From Peromyscus leucopus (lineage: Eukaryota; Chordata; Mammalia; Rodentia; Cricetidae): a DNA stretch of 64,000 nt. A program made the translations under genes and the position numbers. The DNA lies in NCBI RefSeq assembly GCF_004664715.2, contig NC_051069.1, positions 74,360,647 to 74,424,646 on the forward strand, written 5' to 3'. Shown one piece after another: positions 49,856 through 62,830 of this stretch. The notes below the pieces were generated by a model that was given only the letters and a program-made list of their open reading frames with translations, did not search any database and was not told the DNA's origin. The first letter of the stretch is position 1. Each line of letters starts with the position of its first letter.

Positions 49856-51015
49856 TACATCCTGACCACAGTTTTCCCTCCCTCCTCCCCCCAGTTTCTC
49901 TTCCCACCATCTCCCTTTCTTTCTCCCCAAGATCCACCCTCTCTTCATCTCCTCTCAGAAAAGAGCAGGTTTCCCAGAGAGACCAACCAAACATAGGCAT
50001 AATATACAATTATAAGACCAGGCACATACCACCACATCAAGGCTGGACAGGGCAACCCAGTAGGAGGAAAAGAGTCCCATAAGTAGGCAAAAGAGTCAGC
50101 AGCCACCCCCACTCCTGCTTTAAGGAACCTGACAAGAACACCAAGGTACTCAGCCATAACATATATGCAGAGGACCTAGGTCAGACCCCTCCCTACAGGC
50201 TCCCTGATCTCTGTGAGCCCCTGTGAGTCCCAGTCAATTGATTTTGTGGGCCTTGTTCTCCTGGTATCCCTGACTCCTTTGGTTCCTAGCCCTCCTCTGC
50301 AGGACTCCCCAAGCTCTGTCTAATGTTTGGCTGTGGGACTCTGCATCTTCTCCCATCAGTTGCTGGATGAAGTCTCTCTGGTGTCTTTAATGAGGATTCT
50401 GATAGATGCCCCTCAACTGAAGTATGGATAAAGAAAATATGGTAAATTTACACAATAGAATATTACTCAGCTGTTAAAAACAATGACATCATGAAATGTG
50501 CAGGCAAATGGATGGAACTTGGAAAAAAATTATCCTGAGTGAGGTAATTCAGACCTAGAAAGACAAACATGCTATGTACTCACTTATAAGTGTAAAGTAA
50601 AAGGTAATCATGCTAAGGTCACAGACCCAGAGAGGCTAAGTAACAAGGAAGGCTTAAGGGGACATGCAAAGATCTTCCTGGGGAGGGAAATAGAATAAAT
50701 TTCATGGGTGAACTGGAGACAGGTAGGCCTGGGAACAGGAGGGATGCAGGGGAGAATACTGAAAAAAACGATTGGAATTGGGAGGCATGTCGGGGGCAAG
50801 GTGGAAACCTAGTGCAATGGAAACTCCCTGGAATCTATGAGTGTAACCGTAGCAAAGACTCCTAATAATGGTGGACACACAGCCTAAGCCGACCGTCTTC
50901 TGAAACCAGGCAAGGCCTCAAGTGGAGGAGGGATTGGGACACCAACCCAGTCACAAAACCTTCAACCTACAGCTTGTCCTGCCTGAAGAGTGTCCTGGGA
51001 CCAGAACTTAGCATA
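49810..51015 (-). mobile_element. 5'-inverted (twin-primed) L1 fragment
   Basis: The left part (49810-50398) is L1 3' end in minus orientation, starting with a (TTA)n tail (49808-49854). The right part (50399-51015) is upstream L1 sequence in plus orientation, starting TGCCCCTCAACTGAAGTATG, with CAATGACATCATGAAATGTG and GGAAACTCCCTGGAATCTAT further on. Flanks AACAGTGGCTTT (49798-49809) and AACATGGCTTT (51016-51026) fit a target duplication with one deleted base. Confidence 0.8.
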
Positions 51016-51026
51016 AACATGGCTTT

Positions 51027-52274
51027 TCACAGCAACCAAATCCAGTGTTTCTTTTCCTGTATTTCAAAAGCCCCCCTTACAGAGGGAAAAATGATTGTTG
51101 TCATCTTAATGGACACTAAATGACACTTGTGCAATGCTTGTCTTCTCCACTGCTCCTGTCACAGCCCACAACTTCATTCACGACCAGCACAGGCACACAA
51201 GACCAAACACTGACTGATGAATTGTTTCTCACGGGAAAGATAGTTAATTTCTCTGCCCCCCCCCCCATGTGTCACAATCCAATGCATCACCCTGGATGAG
51301 GAAGCAGACCTGCGGGAGAGGAAACCACAGTAAAGGCAAATCAGTGCAAAGTCCTGTGATCCAAGGCTAAGTTCACTTTTAATGGAATAAAAGGGCACTC
51401 CAGAGATTTAGCTATTATACCGCAACCACATGCCGCTTCGCCCTCAAATGTAATTAGAGCACAATCACACACATTCTTGAATGTTGTCTTTAAGGGGCAC
51501 TGAAAGCTAGGCAGGGGATGAAAGAAAAAAAAAAAAAAAGATTAAAAATGGCACATGCAAAGTGGAACATTGATAAAGGAAGATACCCGTTTTGTTTTAT
51601 TTCTCATTATAGTTTCTGATTTTACTTTGTCACAGCCTCAACTAATTACCAGACATATATCATCCTTCCCCTGAATAATTTTGCCATCAATAAGCTCATT
51701 ACTGTAGAGGTTCTGACAGTTAGCAATCAAGAGGCCATTCCCTATTTTAGCCATTACCAGGGTTTGAGTCTGAATTCCTGTTTAGGCATCCATCACTGTG
51801 CTTGGGAGGAGCTACAGGAAGGCACCAAAGACTGAGGCTTTGTTGGAGATGTGTTCTTTCTAGGTGTATAATAGCACTGTGCACAAAAAGTTCCCCTACT
51901 GCCTTAGGCCCTGATGTCTTCCAGGCTGTTACTAGCTGCATCCTTCAGTCTACATCTTTTCTCTAAATGATTTAGTTCCTTTTGCCTTGCATTCCAAAGG
52001 ACCTCACTGGAAATGTCGTAAAAAACGTCAAGACGTAATTTGATTATCTTCTTAGACATTCAGAATCTATACATTAGTATGAAGTCTTGTGTTTATTTTT
52101 CATTTCAATGTTTCTGTCCATGTTTCTAGGCCAAATACAAGTCAGGTTAAAAGGCAGAAGTGCACCTGCTGAAGTATACATGCAGTATGTCATCTTAAGG
52201 GAGGTGGCCGCTGTCTAGCAGGTAAGGTAACTTCTTCATATATAACTATTATCTGATAAGTTCTTCCTAAGCTC
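51027..52274. other. Intergenic DNA, repeat-poor
   Basis: Contains a C-run at 51257-51267 and an A-run at 51523-51539. The part 51400-51720 is rich in TAATTA-type and AT-balanced motifs and lacks repeats. Confidence 0.3.
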
Positions 52275-52550
52275 AGCAGTAGAATTCTCAAAAGTTCTCA
52301 CACATGCCCACTGATGACCCTACCAGGCTCCAATGGATAGTTCTGACCTCCTGGTCACAGAGATGGCCCTGGTTGAACTAAATGGGTGATAAAACCAAAC
52401 CAAAAGCCATGAAACCTTGGAAAGTGATAGGTAGGAAGTATCAAGGGTTGATAATGATGGAAGAGACATTGAAGGATGGGGTACAGAGTAATCAGAGTAT
52501 ATTATATACGTGCATGAAATTGTTAAAATGGATTAAAAGATAACATGTTC
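52275..52550 (+). repeat. L1 3' tail (plus)
   Basis: CACAGAGATGGCCCTGGTTG, AACTAAATGGGTGATAAAACC and the end AGTATATTATATACGTGCAT with GAAATTGTTAAAATGG match the L1 3' end. Confidence 0.55.
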
Positions 52551-52949
52551 TGGTTCCTCAGATGAATTAGGATTCTTCTGGGGCTGGGAGGCTTGTTTAC
52601 ATGAACATTTTAGGAAAATGTTTTTCTGAGTCTTTTCTGAGCTTTAATTGTTCTTAAGGTGCAAAGAGAAGGAGGAAAAGGTCAGGCATATTAAAGCTAA
52701 AGGAGACTAGAGAAATGAGGATGTGAAAGATTGCAAACAAGAGGGAATATTTTGTGGAAACAGGTATGAGTTAAATGTTCCCAGTTTCAGGGAAAATAAG
52801 GAAATGGTGGGGGAGGGGAGGGAAAAGTCCACTAAATTAGAGAATTTAACTTTTTTTCTACTTGTGTAATACTCAAGTACAGAAAGAATTCAATTAGTGG
52901 TGTCATTTTCATTAACAATATGAAATCAACATATGAAAGTAACAAACAA

Positions 52950-53075
52950 AATGAGAAGGAAATGTTCAAAATACTAAGAGATATTTGCAAATCACATTAT
53001 CAGGAGGCAAGTATACTACTGTCCAAAATATATAAGGGATCCTACAACTTCTCAGTGAAAATAATAATTAAGAGT
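52950..53075 (+). repeat. Old L1 ORF2 fragment (plus)
   Basis: GAGATATTTGCAAATCACAT and GTCCAAAATATATAAGGGAT are the ORF2 3' part of old L1, truncated on both sides. The 100-codon ORF over it (52920-53222) is not intact L1. Confidence 0.6.
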
Positions 53076-54544
53076 CATTTTGGAAGTAAAAATTTCTCCA
53101 TGCCTTCCAAACCTCTGGTGTATTTGGATAAGGATCCAAGTTTCCAGGCTGCCCTATTTTTACACCCATATATAATAAGTTGTCCCTCATATCTTGCTAA
53201 AGGAGAAATAGCTAAAATTTAAAAATTTGCATTTTTCTCAAAAGTGCCATCTTGCATGCTGTTCTTCCAGGGGGCTTTTCGGTAGACATCCTGTACCTTT
53301 ACATGGGTGATATCCAGACACCAGCACAGGGCTTACTTCCCATTTTAGTCGCTATACTATAGCAAGTGAACGGCAGATCACCATTCCATTTTATTCACTC
53401 TAAAAGATTAGCAGATCTCTAAGCTGGCTTCTCTCCTTGCCGCATGCTGAGTTCTTCTTAAAGAACTAATGGCAAACAATGCCTTAAGGAGCCTCCATCT
53501 GCCCCCCCTGGAGGTCTTGTTTTGGAGCTGCTTTCCTTAAATCAGAATAAACCACAGCAGAGCCAAGGGACTTTGCCTGCTTGGCTAACTCTTAGAAAAG
53601 CCCACTTGGGTGTGATATTATAGAGTCTATCTTTGCCTAGATAGAAAATCTTTTTAAAAAAATTATAACCTACACTTTTTATTTATGTCATCTATGGAGC
53701 TAAACTAGGATGATTGATTCTTGGTTAGATGTGATTTTGGTCATTTGTAGAAGGCTCAAAGCAGATTTTCTTTTCGATTTCTCAGTCATTACCAAGCTTA
53801 TTCTGTAGTTCATTCATTAAAGATACTTGCTTGGCACTGTTGAATAATTGGTTATCAATGTTTGTATACCATAGTAGTTCTCATAGCCTTGTTCATACAA
53901 TAGTGAAAATGGGTGCTAGAGGTGCTGAAAATATCTGTGTGCTGGATAATTTCAAGGTCAGTCTCCATTCTTTTCCATCCAGCTCCTTTTCCAGGCTCAC
54001 TGACATCTCTAGGCCTTGAGTCAACAAATGTCCATGTTCCCTCACTTCTCCTTGTGTGTGTCCAATAGGAAACAAGACTGAGACATTAAGAAGCAGGAGC
54101 AGAGAGGAATCAGGGTATTTATTTATGCCCCTTATCTGCAACTACAGCTCCTCCCAGAGAGCCTGATAGTTCTTATTCTCATTAGGAACCACCCAAGCCC
54201 TTCACCCTTTAGGCTGGAGTGATAATGACTCCCAAGTACTTTCCTACCTTTTATTGCTGCCCCTGACTATGCTCAAGCATTTGTAAGCCCTTCCATTACA
54301 CCAGATGGCTAGATCGCCTGTTTCCTGTTAAGACACAGACTAATTCAATTTGAGAATGGCTACATTTAAATACCATCACATGATAGGATGCTCATTAAAC
54401 ATCATTTATACAAATAGTACTCAAAACTAAGAGAAAATTCTCAAGATGAAAGTGAAAAATACAATTTAAAAATGTCTAACCCTAGCGAGCAAAAGTACAT
54501 GGGGTTTGAATATACATGTGTGTGTATGCGTGTGTTTGTGTGAG
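53076..54544. other. Intergenic DNA, no gene seen
   Basis: No clear repeat or protein. A TG-rich stretch lies at 54515-54542. Confidence 0.3.
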
Positions 54545-54770
54545 TGAAACCTTTTTCTTTTATTTTATTTTATAATTTAATTTTACATATCAGCCATGGA
54601 TTCCCTTGTTTCCCCCCCCCCCCCCCCCTCACCTTCCCCCAGTCCACCCCCTATTTGACTCCCCTGAGGATTGAGTTCAACCTGGTAGATTCAGTCCAGG
54701 CAGGTCCAGTCCCCTCCTCTCAGGCTGAACCAAGTGTCCCTGTATAAGCCCCAGGTTCCAAACAGCCAGC
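54545..54770 (-). repeat. L1 3' UTR fragment (minus)
   Basis: CATATCAGCCATGGATTCCC, a 17-C run at 54612-54628, and AGTCCAGGCAGGTCCAGTCC; closely related to 26985-27215. Confidence 0.6.
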
Positions 54771-54884
54771 ACATTTTTTAACGACCGAAAAGAAAAGCAG
54801 GACTTAGTTAAGCACATACATAATTGTTGGGTTTTAGAAATGCTTCCAATGTGTTTTTATTCACATGTTATTATCCAGCTGATT

Positions 54885-54960
54885 AGGAATGGGGACATAG
54901 TTCCGTGTGGGAGAGGTCCTGGTTCAATCCCAGCACCACCAAGGCAGAAAACAAGTAGAT
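54885..54960 (+). repeat. ID-type SINE (plus), diverged
   Basis: GGAATGGGGACATAGTTCCG, then GGTTCAATCCCAGCACCACC. Confidence 0.6.
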
Positions 54961-55409
54961 GTCAAACTTCCCGCTACGTTGGTCATTGTTGGGCCTCATA
55001 GACTTTGCAGCTGGATAGGAATGGTGACCCCTTTTCTCCCTTGGCAGCTTGTATGCACTTTCAGATATTTTGAGAGCTACTCCTCGGGGAGGAAGGAGGC
55101 TTCCAAGTCAGTTCCAGCTGCCTGTCTCTGAAAAGTGTGGTGTCTTCAGCAATAGAGTCTTTCCTTCAAGTTCTGAAAGGCCACCATGGGTAATGGCAAT
55201 AGCCTATATTGTTTTGGGAAGTCTCTTGGATCCCCTGATCAACAGTTTGAAGGGAAGTTTCCCAGGAACTTGAGATTCTGTTAGTCTATTACCACTCCAC
55301 GTGGTATAACTTGACACTAAGTAGCTCTACATGTATGTGTGTATATACTGCACACACACACATAAAATGTATTTTTAAGTAAACATAATCTAAGCTTCCC
55401 TATGACTTT

Positions 55410-56310
55410 TTCAAGTGCCCTTAATGTCTTTTTGTTCCCTTCTCCCTCTCTTACCCTTTATATTATCCTCCCTCACTCCTTCCCAGTTAAACCACGCCCC
55501 AGCTTTTTCCATCTGTGCTTCACAGCGCCTGTCTCCTACTAGTCCTCTCTCTGGAGCTTTTTCTTCTCCTTCTCCTCTTCCCACCATGGTCCATCTTTAA
55601 GTTTCCTAGTTTCTATGACTGACTAACCCAGATTGTATATCGTATCTGAAGATTTGGAACTAGGAACCACAGATGAGAGAGACCATGTAACTGTTTTTCT
55701 GGGCCCAGGTTACCTCACTGCATGCAATGTTTTCTAGGTCCGTCCATTTGCCTGCGTATTTTATTTTTCCTTACAGCTGATTACAATTCCATTGTGTACA
55801 TGCACCACATTTTCATTATCCATCCATCAGTTGAAGGACTTTCAGTTTTTGTCCATTTTCTAGCTATTGTGACTAGAACAGCAATGAACATGTCTGAGCT
55901 GTGGAGAAGGGTATCAAGTTCTTTGGACATATGCCAAGGGGAGGCATGGCTGGGTCACATGGTCAATCCAGATTTGGATTTTTAAAAATTCACCACATTT
56001 ATTTCCAGAGTGGCTATACCAGTTTGCAATCCCAACAGTGAATGAGAGCTCTCTTTTTTCTACAACCTTACCAGCATTTGGTGTCGATTGTTTTCTTGGT
56101 GTTTACCATTCAGAATGGGTTAAGATGAAATCTCAAAGTCATTTGAAATTGTAATTACCCTAGTGGGTAAGGATGTTGAGCACTTTTAAAGATATTTATT
56201 GGCCATTTTTATTTCTTCTTTTGGGAGCGCTCAGTTCAGATTTGTATCCCTCTTTTTTTTTTAATTGGGTCAGTTGTTTTCTTGATTCTTTGTTTTATGA
56301 AGTTTATTTA
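55410..56310 (-). repeat. L1 ORF2 3' end and 3' UTR (minus), decayed
   Basis: CCATTTGCCTGCGTATTTTA, ATTCCATTGTGTACATGCAC, GCTATTGTGACTAGAACAGC and CAATGAACATG are the reverse of the L1 ORF2 end. The frame is broken by stops. Confidence 0.8.
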
Positions 56311-57290
56311 AAGATTTATTACAGGTTTATTTAACAGTAAAACCAGAAAGTTCTTTTTTTATGAGGTCTTTATGTCTGTCTACATATGTACAGGCCATCA
56401 CTATTTTCATTATCTAATTCTAGAAACTGTAAATTAAAATTAGGCCACAGGTGATTAATGGCAAATTTACCTAAGAAAATAGTTTCTTTTTTTCCATGAG
56501 ATATTTAGTTCCTAAGCAAAAAATTATCAGAGGTTATGCAACAAAAAGGATAATGTATATTAAATTGTAAGAGTGTTCACACACATACAAAATTGTAATC
56601 TTTCACAATTTTAAGTAGAAGGCAACCAACCGTCACAAAATAAAATAATCCTCATTAAAGGAATAAGAATTCCCGCTATTGGTATAATCCTCTTCATCTG
56701 AAAATCTCATTCACACTGCAGTCTATTTTTTTCAGTACACAAGGGAGGGCTTCATGTCTCCCAGGGGAGAACTTTATACCATGCAACACTTGGAATTATT
56801 TTAATTTGAAGCTTGAGAGTCAGAGTCACCTAGCACTATCAGTTTTTATGACTGGCTAAATGTTACTAACACAATTATAGATTGCTTTTCTCTGAATTTG
56901 TTACCCATTGTAATGGGGTTGGGCAGTGGAAACTCTGGAATGATGTCATGAGTTTTCATGGATGGGGTTAATGCTCTGATAAAAGGGACACTAACTGCTG
57001 ACATGCCTCCTTGGCTAGATGGCCTTACAGAAAATGTTCACGCATTCAGGAAGTCACCTTGAAGACACTGAGCTTCAGGTTTTGGACTTCCCAGTATCTA
57101 GAATTGTGAGAAAACTTGTTTGGAAATCAGCTGGTCTATGGTAGGCTACTGCTAATTTAATATGACCAGAAAGAATTTCAGTGTCTCTGGGACAATCAAT
57201 CTCATTAATTGTATTTCTGACCTAAGTTTTTAAATCTACTTCAATAAAAGATATTTTGTAAGAGCCTTTGTTTTGTTGTTGTTGCTTTTT
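56311..57290. other. Intergenic DNA, no gene seen
   Basis: AT-rich, no long ORF and no clear repeat. Confidence 0.3.
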
Positions 57291-57450
57291 AAGCCAATAA
57301 TGGTGGTACACACCTTTTAATCCCAGCACTTAGGAGGCACAGGCAGGCAGATCTCTAGGTATTCCAGGCCACCGTGGTCTACATAGTGATTTATTGGACA
57401 GCCAGGGCTACTAGTGAGACTCTGCCTCCAAATAAGTAAATGAATAAATA
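57291..57450 (+). repeat. B1 SINE (plus), diverged, with a short insertion
   Basis: AATGGTGGTACACACCTTTT, AATCCCAGCACTTAGGAGGC and GACAGCCAGGGCTACTAGTG, then AAATAAG-type tail. Confidence 0.8.
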
Positions 57451-57558
57451 CACAAATAAATAAATAGTGCTAAGGAAACTAAAATAATTAGATTAAGTAA
57501 AATGTTTTGTATTTTCTCATATCCCACTCCTCTGGTGCAGCCATACTTAAGGAAGAGA

Positions 57559-57561
<3 letters not shown>

Positions 57562-57611
<50 letters not shown>
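57562..57611. repeat. (TG)n microsatellite
   Basis: About 25 pure TG units. Confidence 0.97.
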
Positions 57612-57612
<1 letters not shown>

Positions 57613-58892
57613 CTTTTACACAAATCAATTAGTACTCTTCAGCCTGTTCCATAATCCAAGTTTTAAAAATGAAACGTTTTCTCATCAAAGCAATCATCTT
57701 TTATTTAACCAGAACAGTAGATTTGTCCACTCCATCTCTTCCATCGTAGTTGCTCACAACATTTAAATGTACAAATACATGAAAACACGTTCTTGTGAAG
57801 AAGTCTGCTTTAGTTTTCTGCTTTCACTGTCACCTACCCATAACATACCTGTGGGAAGAGCACATCTTCAAGAACTCAATCTTCTGTCCTTGATTCCAAC
57901 ACTCTCCGCTTCCCCGCCTCTGCTGTCTGCCTCACTTCTGTGGCACACCACACTCCAGTACAAGTGCCAAGTGCAAGGTCATGACAAGGCTGACCCAGCA
58001 GAGCAGGCTTTCTTGGTGTGTCAGTGCATGGGGAAGCTATGTCTCTGTCAGAGCCCATGACTGGTAGTCAAACAAAAGATTCCGTGAGGCATCCTGGGGC
58101 TATTCTATTCTGACCCTTTCTTCTCATTTGGTTTTCTCCTCATAACTTGCTCTCCAAAGGGAGGTGGGAACAGAAAATCATAGCCAGAGTTAGAGCAAAT
58201 AATTTAGTTGGCATACACACAAATCCATACATGAATAGATATTAGATGATAGAAAATGTGTGTACAGATAAACAGACATAAAATTTGTGCATACATACAG
58301 TGCATAGTTATGGGGAATATAGGCTACAGCTATATATGTATATGCCATGTGGTTTTCTTATTAGAAAAAGCATGCTAATTTTTGTGGTGAAAATATAACA
58401 TGGTCTTTCTCCTAGCTCTTTGGACTACACAGCACATTAGCATTATCTGTACTCACCCTACTGTACAAACTCTGTAGTTAGAACTTTGAACTGCCATAAA
58501 GGTCAGAGACAGCACTTCTTCTTTAGATCACCAAGAGCAAAGCAAAAACAAGCTATTGAATAAATCAACTGTTTGAGATTGTTTTGTAAGTTATCATAAA
58601 CCAGATTTTTTTTTTTTGGAGGTGTTGAGGAAGTGGGGCAGCACTGAGACACATGTCACGTGGTTGCAGAAAGGAGGCAATAAGGAATCAGAAGGGTTAG
58701 TGGGGGTGGGGAACAGAGGCATGGAAAGGAAAATGGAGGAGGATAATCCTCAAATACAAACTTGAAAATGCCTCAATGAAGCCTAATATTTTGGGTGCAA
58801 ATTATTGGAAGTTTAAATGAAAGTATTTAATTTTTAAGTATAAAGAAATATAACTTTGTATTTATGATTTTGAATGTGTATGTGTGCACATG
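57612..58892. other. Intergenic DNA, no gene seen
   Basis: The 97-codon ORF at 57767-58060 has no known motif. A T-run lies at 58608-58617. Confidence 0.3.
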
Positions 58893-58930
58893 AGTGTGTG
58901 TGTGTGTGTGTGTGTTGTGTGTGTGTGTGT
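58893..58930. repeat. (TG)n microsatellite
   Basis: Interrupted once (TGTTGTG). Confidence 0.95.
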
Positions 58931-58934
58931 AGCC

Positions 58935-59210
58935 ATGTATATGCATGCAGAGACCAAAAGAGAACATCAAATGCCCTGTTTATCACTCTCTTCATTATTC
59001 CCTTGAGATAGGGTCCTTCACTGAATGGGAAGCTAGCCTGGTGTCCAGCATACCAGCCATTCTCCTGTCTCTGTCTCTGCTTCCCACTGTGCTGGGTTTA
59101 CAGGCACTTGCAGGGCCATGCCCAGCTTTTTAAATGGGTGCTAGAGATTCAAACCCAGGTCTTCACATTTGAACACTCATGTCTACTCAACCATCCCATA
59201 GACCCTAATT
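58935..59210 (-). repeat. B4-type SINE (minus)
   Basis: CCTTGAGATAGGGTCCTTCA, TGTGCTGGGTTTACAGGCAC and GGGTGCTAGAGATTCAAACC. Confidence 0.7.
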
Positions 59211-59217
59211 TTGTATA

Positions 59218-59230
59218 CACACACACACAA

Positions 59231-59278
<48 letters not shown>
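59218..59278. repeat. (CA)n(TA)n microsatellite
   Basis: CA units to 59229, then about 24 TA units. Confidence 0.95.
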
Positions 59279-59281
<3 letters not shown>

Positions 59282-59644
59282 TACATATATAGCATACAAG
59301 TTCATTTAGCATTGTCTATATATACATGTGTCCAGGGCTGATCAATTGGAGAACAATTGATGTGAAAGCTCATCCTGGAGGAAATGGATTCTCTCAGCAG
59401 TCACTGACTACCTGTGGCTCTTCATCTAGGGGTAGGACCTTACACAATTCTTACAAAGGCTCAACGGGTATCACAGAAGAGGGAGAAGAAAATGAGTAAG
59501 AGTCAGAGAATCAGGACATCTGCTGCTAGCTAGTGCCCCAAGACATGGCAGGAAAAATGTACCCATGAACACTCAATTGCCTGGAGAACAAAATGAGAAC
59601 ACTTCTCAGTTGCCTGGAGAAGCTGGGAGTAACACTTCACTTTT

Positions 59645-59765
59645 CCTCTGGCACAATGATGCATCCCAGCAAATCCAGCTACCCCAGAGGTTGAGGTGAG
59701 AAGATTCCAAGTTTGAGACCAGCCAAGCCAACTTGGATAAACCTCATCTCAAAACAAGCAAGCAA
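59645..59765 (+). repeat. B1/PB1-like SINE (plus), diverged
   Basis: GAGGTTGAGGTGAGAAGATT, AGTTTGAGACCAGCCAAGCC and CTCATCTCAAAAC. Confidence 0.6.
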
Positions 59766-61002
59766 GTGAATAAACAAGTTGAAATGTTATTCCTATCTGC
59801 CCTGAAACCTTGGCAGCTGCTTGATTGACATCCTTGATATGGGAGGTGTGGCACAGATTTCCATGGACTTCTGGGCAGCTCTGTGGTCCCGAACTTCTCT
59901 AACTTCTTTAACTGACCAGGACATCTGTGGTGGATTCTCATTGGCCCCAGCTTTCCTCATGCTTCCTCCTGCTAATACTCTCCTCACAACCATATTCACT
60001 TATCTGATCTTTAAGGCTTCGGTGTGTCTGATTTGGTGTTGGGAAAATACAAGGATCTTCCCAGAAACAGTGAGAATCCTGGGAAAACCACTTGCCTCTC
60101 TTCTATCTGCCCCATTTTCTGTAAAGATCAGTGGTAGTAGCAATTTCTCAGGCTCCAGACAGAAATTCATTTTGATGCTGGGCTCTTTGACTTCCTACAC
60201 ACAGACTCATGGTACCAATTCTGCCTTTTGTCCTCTCACTATTTCATTCAAAATCTTGCTGCCAACAACATAATTATGATAATTATTTTCTTTTCAAATT
60301 TGGTTCAAGCATCACAGTGTGCGTCTCTTTTTTATTCCTCTTAATAGTTACAAAAACATTATGGGAAAGAAGCTGCTTTTTTTTTAATTGTTGTTGGAAT
60401 AAATATTGGCTGAGTATCCTGTCAGATGTCAGCTGAAAAAAGAGTACAACCAAGCACTAATTTCAGGATTCAGTTGCAAGTCTATTACTCTACTACAAGC
60501 TTTGCCTCATTGTCTGTCACCTCAGCAATCCTACTGGGTGTCCATTGCCTGTAGAAGAAAATGCAAACCTTTTTGCATTAACCCTGGAGCAAAGTTCCTC
60601 TTGTGTACTCCTAAGCTTACTCCTCATTCTCTTTCCCTTAATATTATCAGATTGTTACCCATCTGCTTACAACTTCCCTTTGATTTCTGAACAACAATTT
60701 GTCCTCTGCTACTTTATTTTTTGTCCTTCTGTGACCACCTATTTGCTCCCTGATTAATCTATAACATTCCTAAAGTTAAGAGTGGAGGTTTTATGTATCT
60801 TTTTACTCATCTTAATACTTGCCAAGTGTCTTTCATGCAGTAGAAACACAATTCTGTTAATTAGTGTGAATTGACTAGACCTAACCAATGGGTCTCGTTT
60901 AGTAACACACAACAGTAGAATATAATTAATCCTTAGGAACTCCATATATGATCTATAATCTTCTAGTATATTACCCTGCATCAGACAATCCCTCGGTGAT
61001 CT
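59766..61002. other. Intergenic DNA with a 150-codon ORF of no known type
   Basis: The plus ORF at 59821-60273 has no recognised domain or neighbour context; it is probably chance. Confidence 0.3.
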
Positions 61003-61111
61003 CTCTGTCTCTGTCTCTGTCTCTCTGTCTCTGTCTGTCTGTCTGTTTCTCTCTCCTCCCTCCCTCCCTCCCTCCCTCCCTCCCTCCCTCCCTCCCTCCC
61101 TCCCTCCCTCC

Positions 61112-61145
<34 letters not shown>

Positions 61146-61163
61146 ATGTGTGTGTGTGTGTGT
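61003..61163. repeat. Compound (CTGT)n(CCCT)n(CT)n(TG)n microsatellite
   Basis: Over 150 bp, with about 14 CCCT units at 61055-61112 followed by CT and TG blocks. Confidence 0.97.
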
Positions 61164-62189
61164 ATCTCCCTAGACTGAAAATGTGCTTTGAAGCCATTAA
61201 AAAGGACAATAGATGCTGGGAGCTGAGTCATAGTTTATGCTCTAGACTTCCCTGCATGTCTTCAATATTACTTTCAAAGTACATTTCAGAATATTCTTCT
61301 TAAAAAAGCACAAAAGTAAAAATAAAAAATAAAAAATGAGAAATACAACAAGGCTGGGAACAACCCAAAGAATCATCGCTGTGAATGTGAAATTGTACTC
61401 ATTGGACTGTCCTGAATATCTTTTGCTTCAACCTAAGACTTGGGAAACATTCAATTTTTGAAAGCCAGCACTATGCAGAAGGAGGGAAAGGGTACACATA
61501 GCATGGCTGGGGGGTGGGGTTATGATTAGTGCCATTCCTCATTCCTGGGGCACACCTACTGCCAAGGTGAAGACAGTGACCACTGATGGAAGTTTCTAGA
61601 GCTATCTTCCCACTTCCATGAGCTCCTCCATATCACTGGGGCAAGGGTATGACATAGGTTATATGTCACAAAAATTATATGACACCATCATCGTAGTGCC
61701 TACAGCCCATCATGGGCCAAAAAGTCATGTATAATACATGAGTCTATATTATAATATCATTTCTCTTCCTTGGATATTCTTATCAAATTTGTGATTGGAT
61801 ATTGTTTCTTGACTCCTGTATTCTTAACAACTAGCTCATTATCAGGCGCAATGACTAAATACTGAATCAATGCTTGAATGAATGAGGAAATAGGGATACT
61901 TAAGGAAAAATTAAAATCCTATATAGATGTAGTACCATGTTCCCTTTTAGAAACATTCCCTGTATAACTTTCAAATGTAAAATGATAGAAAGGAAAGATC
62001 CCTCCTAAACATTAAAAATCACTTGAAGAAACTTGCAATGTTTCTTTTTTTTTTCTGCAGAGGCTATGAGAAAATTCCAGAGTTACATTAAGCTTAATAT
62101 TTGTTCCAGTATAATCTGAAGAACAAACACTGTGTATCTGTTTATAACACATCTTTGTATGTTTGTATTGTATATGTTCATTCATGTGT
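61164..62189. other. Intergenic DNA, no gene seen
   Basis: AT-rich, no long ORF and no clear repeat. Confidence 0.3.
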
Positions 62190-62475
62190 GCGCACTTACG
62201 TGTACAGGTGAGCACGAAGGCCAGATGTAGATGTCTTGTGCCTTTCTCTCACTCTTATTTTTTGAGACAGTGTCTCGAGTTGATCCTGGATCTCACCATT
62301 TGCCAGGACTAACTGGCCGCCCAGCTCCAGGATCCTCTGTTCTCTTCTTGCAGGCGTAGGACTACAGGCTTGTGCTACCACTCCCAGCTTTGTCTGTGCT
62401 TACGGGGCTCTGAACTTAAGTTCCATGCTTTTGCAGCAAGCGTTGTACTGGCTACACCTTCTCTTCAACCCCTGT
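62190..62475 (-). repeat. B4-type SINE (minus)
   Basis: TTTTTTGAGACAGTGTCTCG, GGCGTAGGACTACAGGCTTG and CTTTTGCAGCAAGCGTTGTA. Confidence 0.7.
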
Positions 62476-62694
62476 CGGCACCATTTCTATGTGCAGATCA
62501 CGTTTATGGATTCTGACTTTCAATCTTAGCAGAAACTGTCTCCCAGCCCATTTAGTCAACCGAGTAAGTCAGCCATGCTTATTAATTCAGAACAATAAAA
62601 AGAACAGTTTAAATATTACAGGAATGTTTAAATGAGAAATTCTTTGCTTGAGTTTTTTAGATTAATTATCTAATTCCATTCTCTAAGACAGACT

Positions 62695-62830
62695 TTAAAA
62701 ATAAATATTATAATCCCCATCATGCAGACAAGAAATCTGAGGCTCAGAAATGTAATTTGGTCATGTTTATGATTTGAACATGGCAGATACAGAACTCTGT
62801 TATGTCCTCCTGATCCTACAGATTTTGTTC
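62695..62830 (-). repeat. Probable MIR (minus)
   Basis: CATGCAGACAAGAAATCTGA and GGCTCAGAAATGTAATTTGG, the MIR 3' half reversed. Confidence 0.5.

Noticed and set aside
49794..50009. ORF with a long Ile run and its Leu-rich counterpart
   Set aside because: Translation of the (TTA)n tail of the L1 fragment.
59821..60273. 150-codon plus ORF
   Set aside because: No known motif, no CpG promoter, no splice or repeat context; a chance ORF of this size is expected in 64 kb.
60754..61209. 151-codon minus ORF rich in GGRE and HT repeats
   Set aside because: Translation of the compound microsatellite at 61003-61163.
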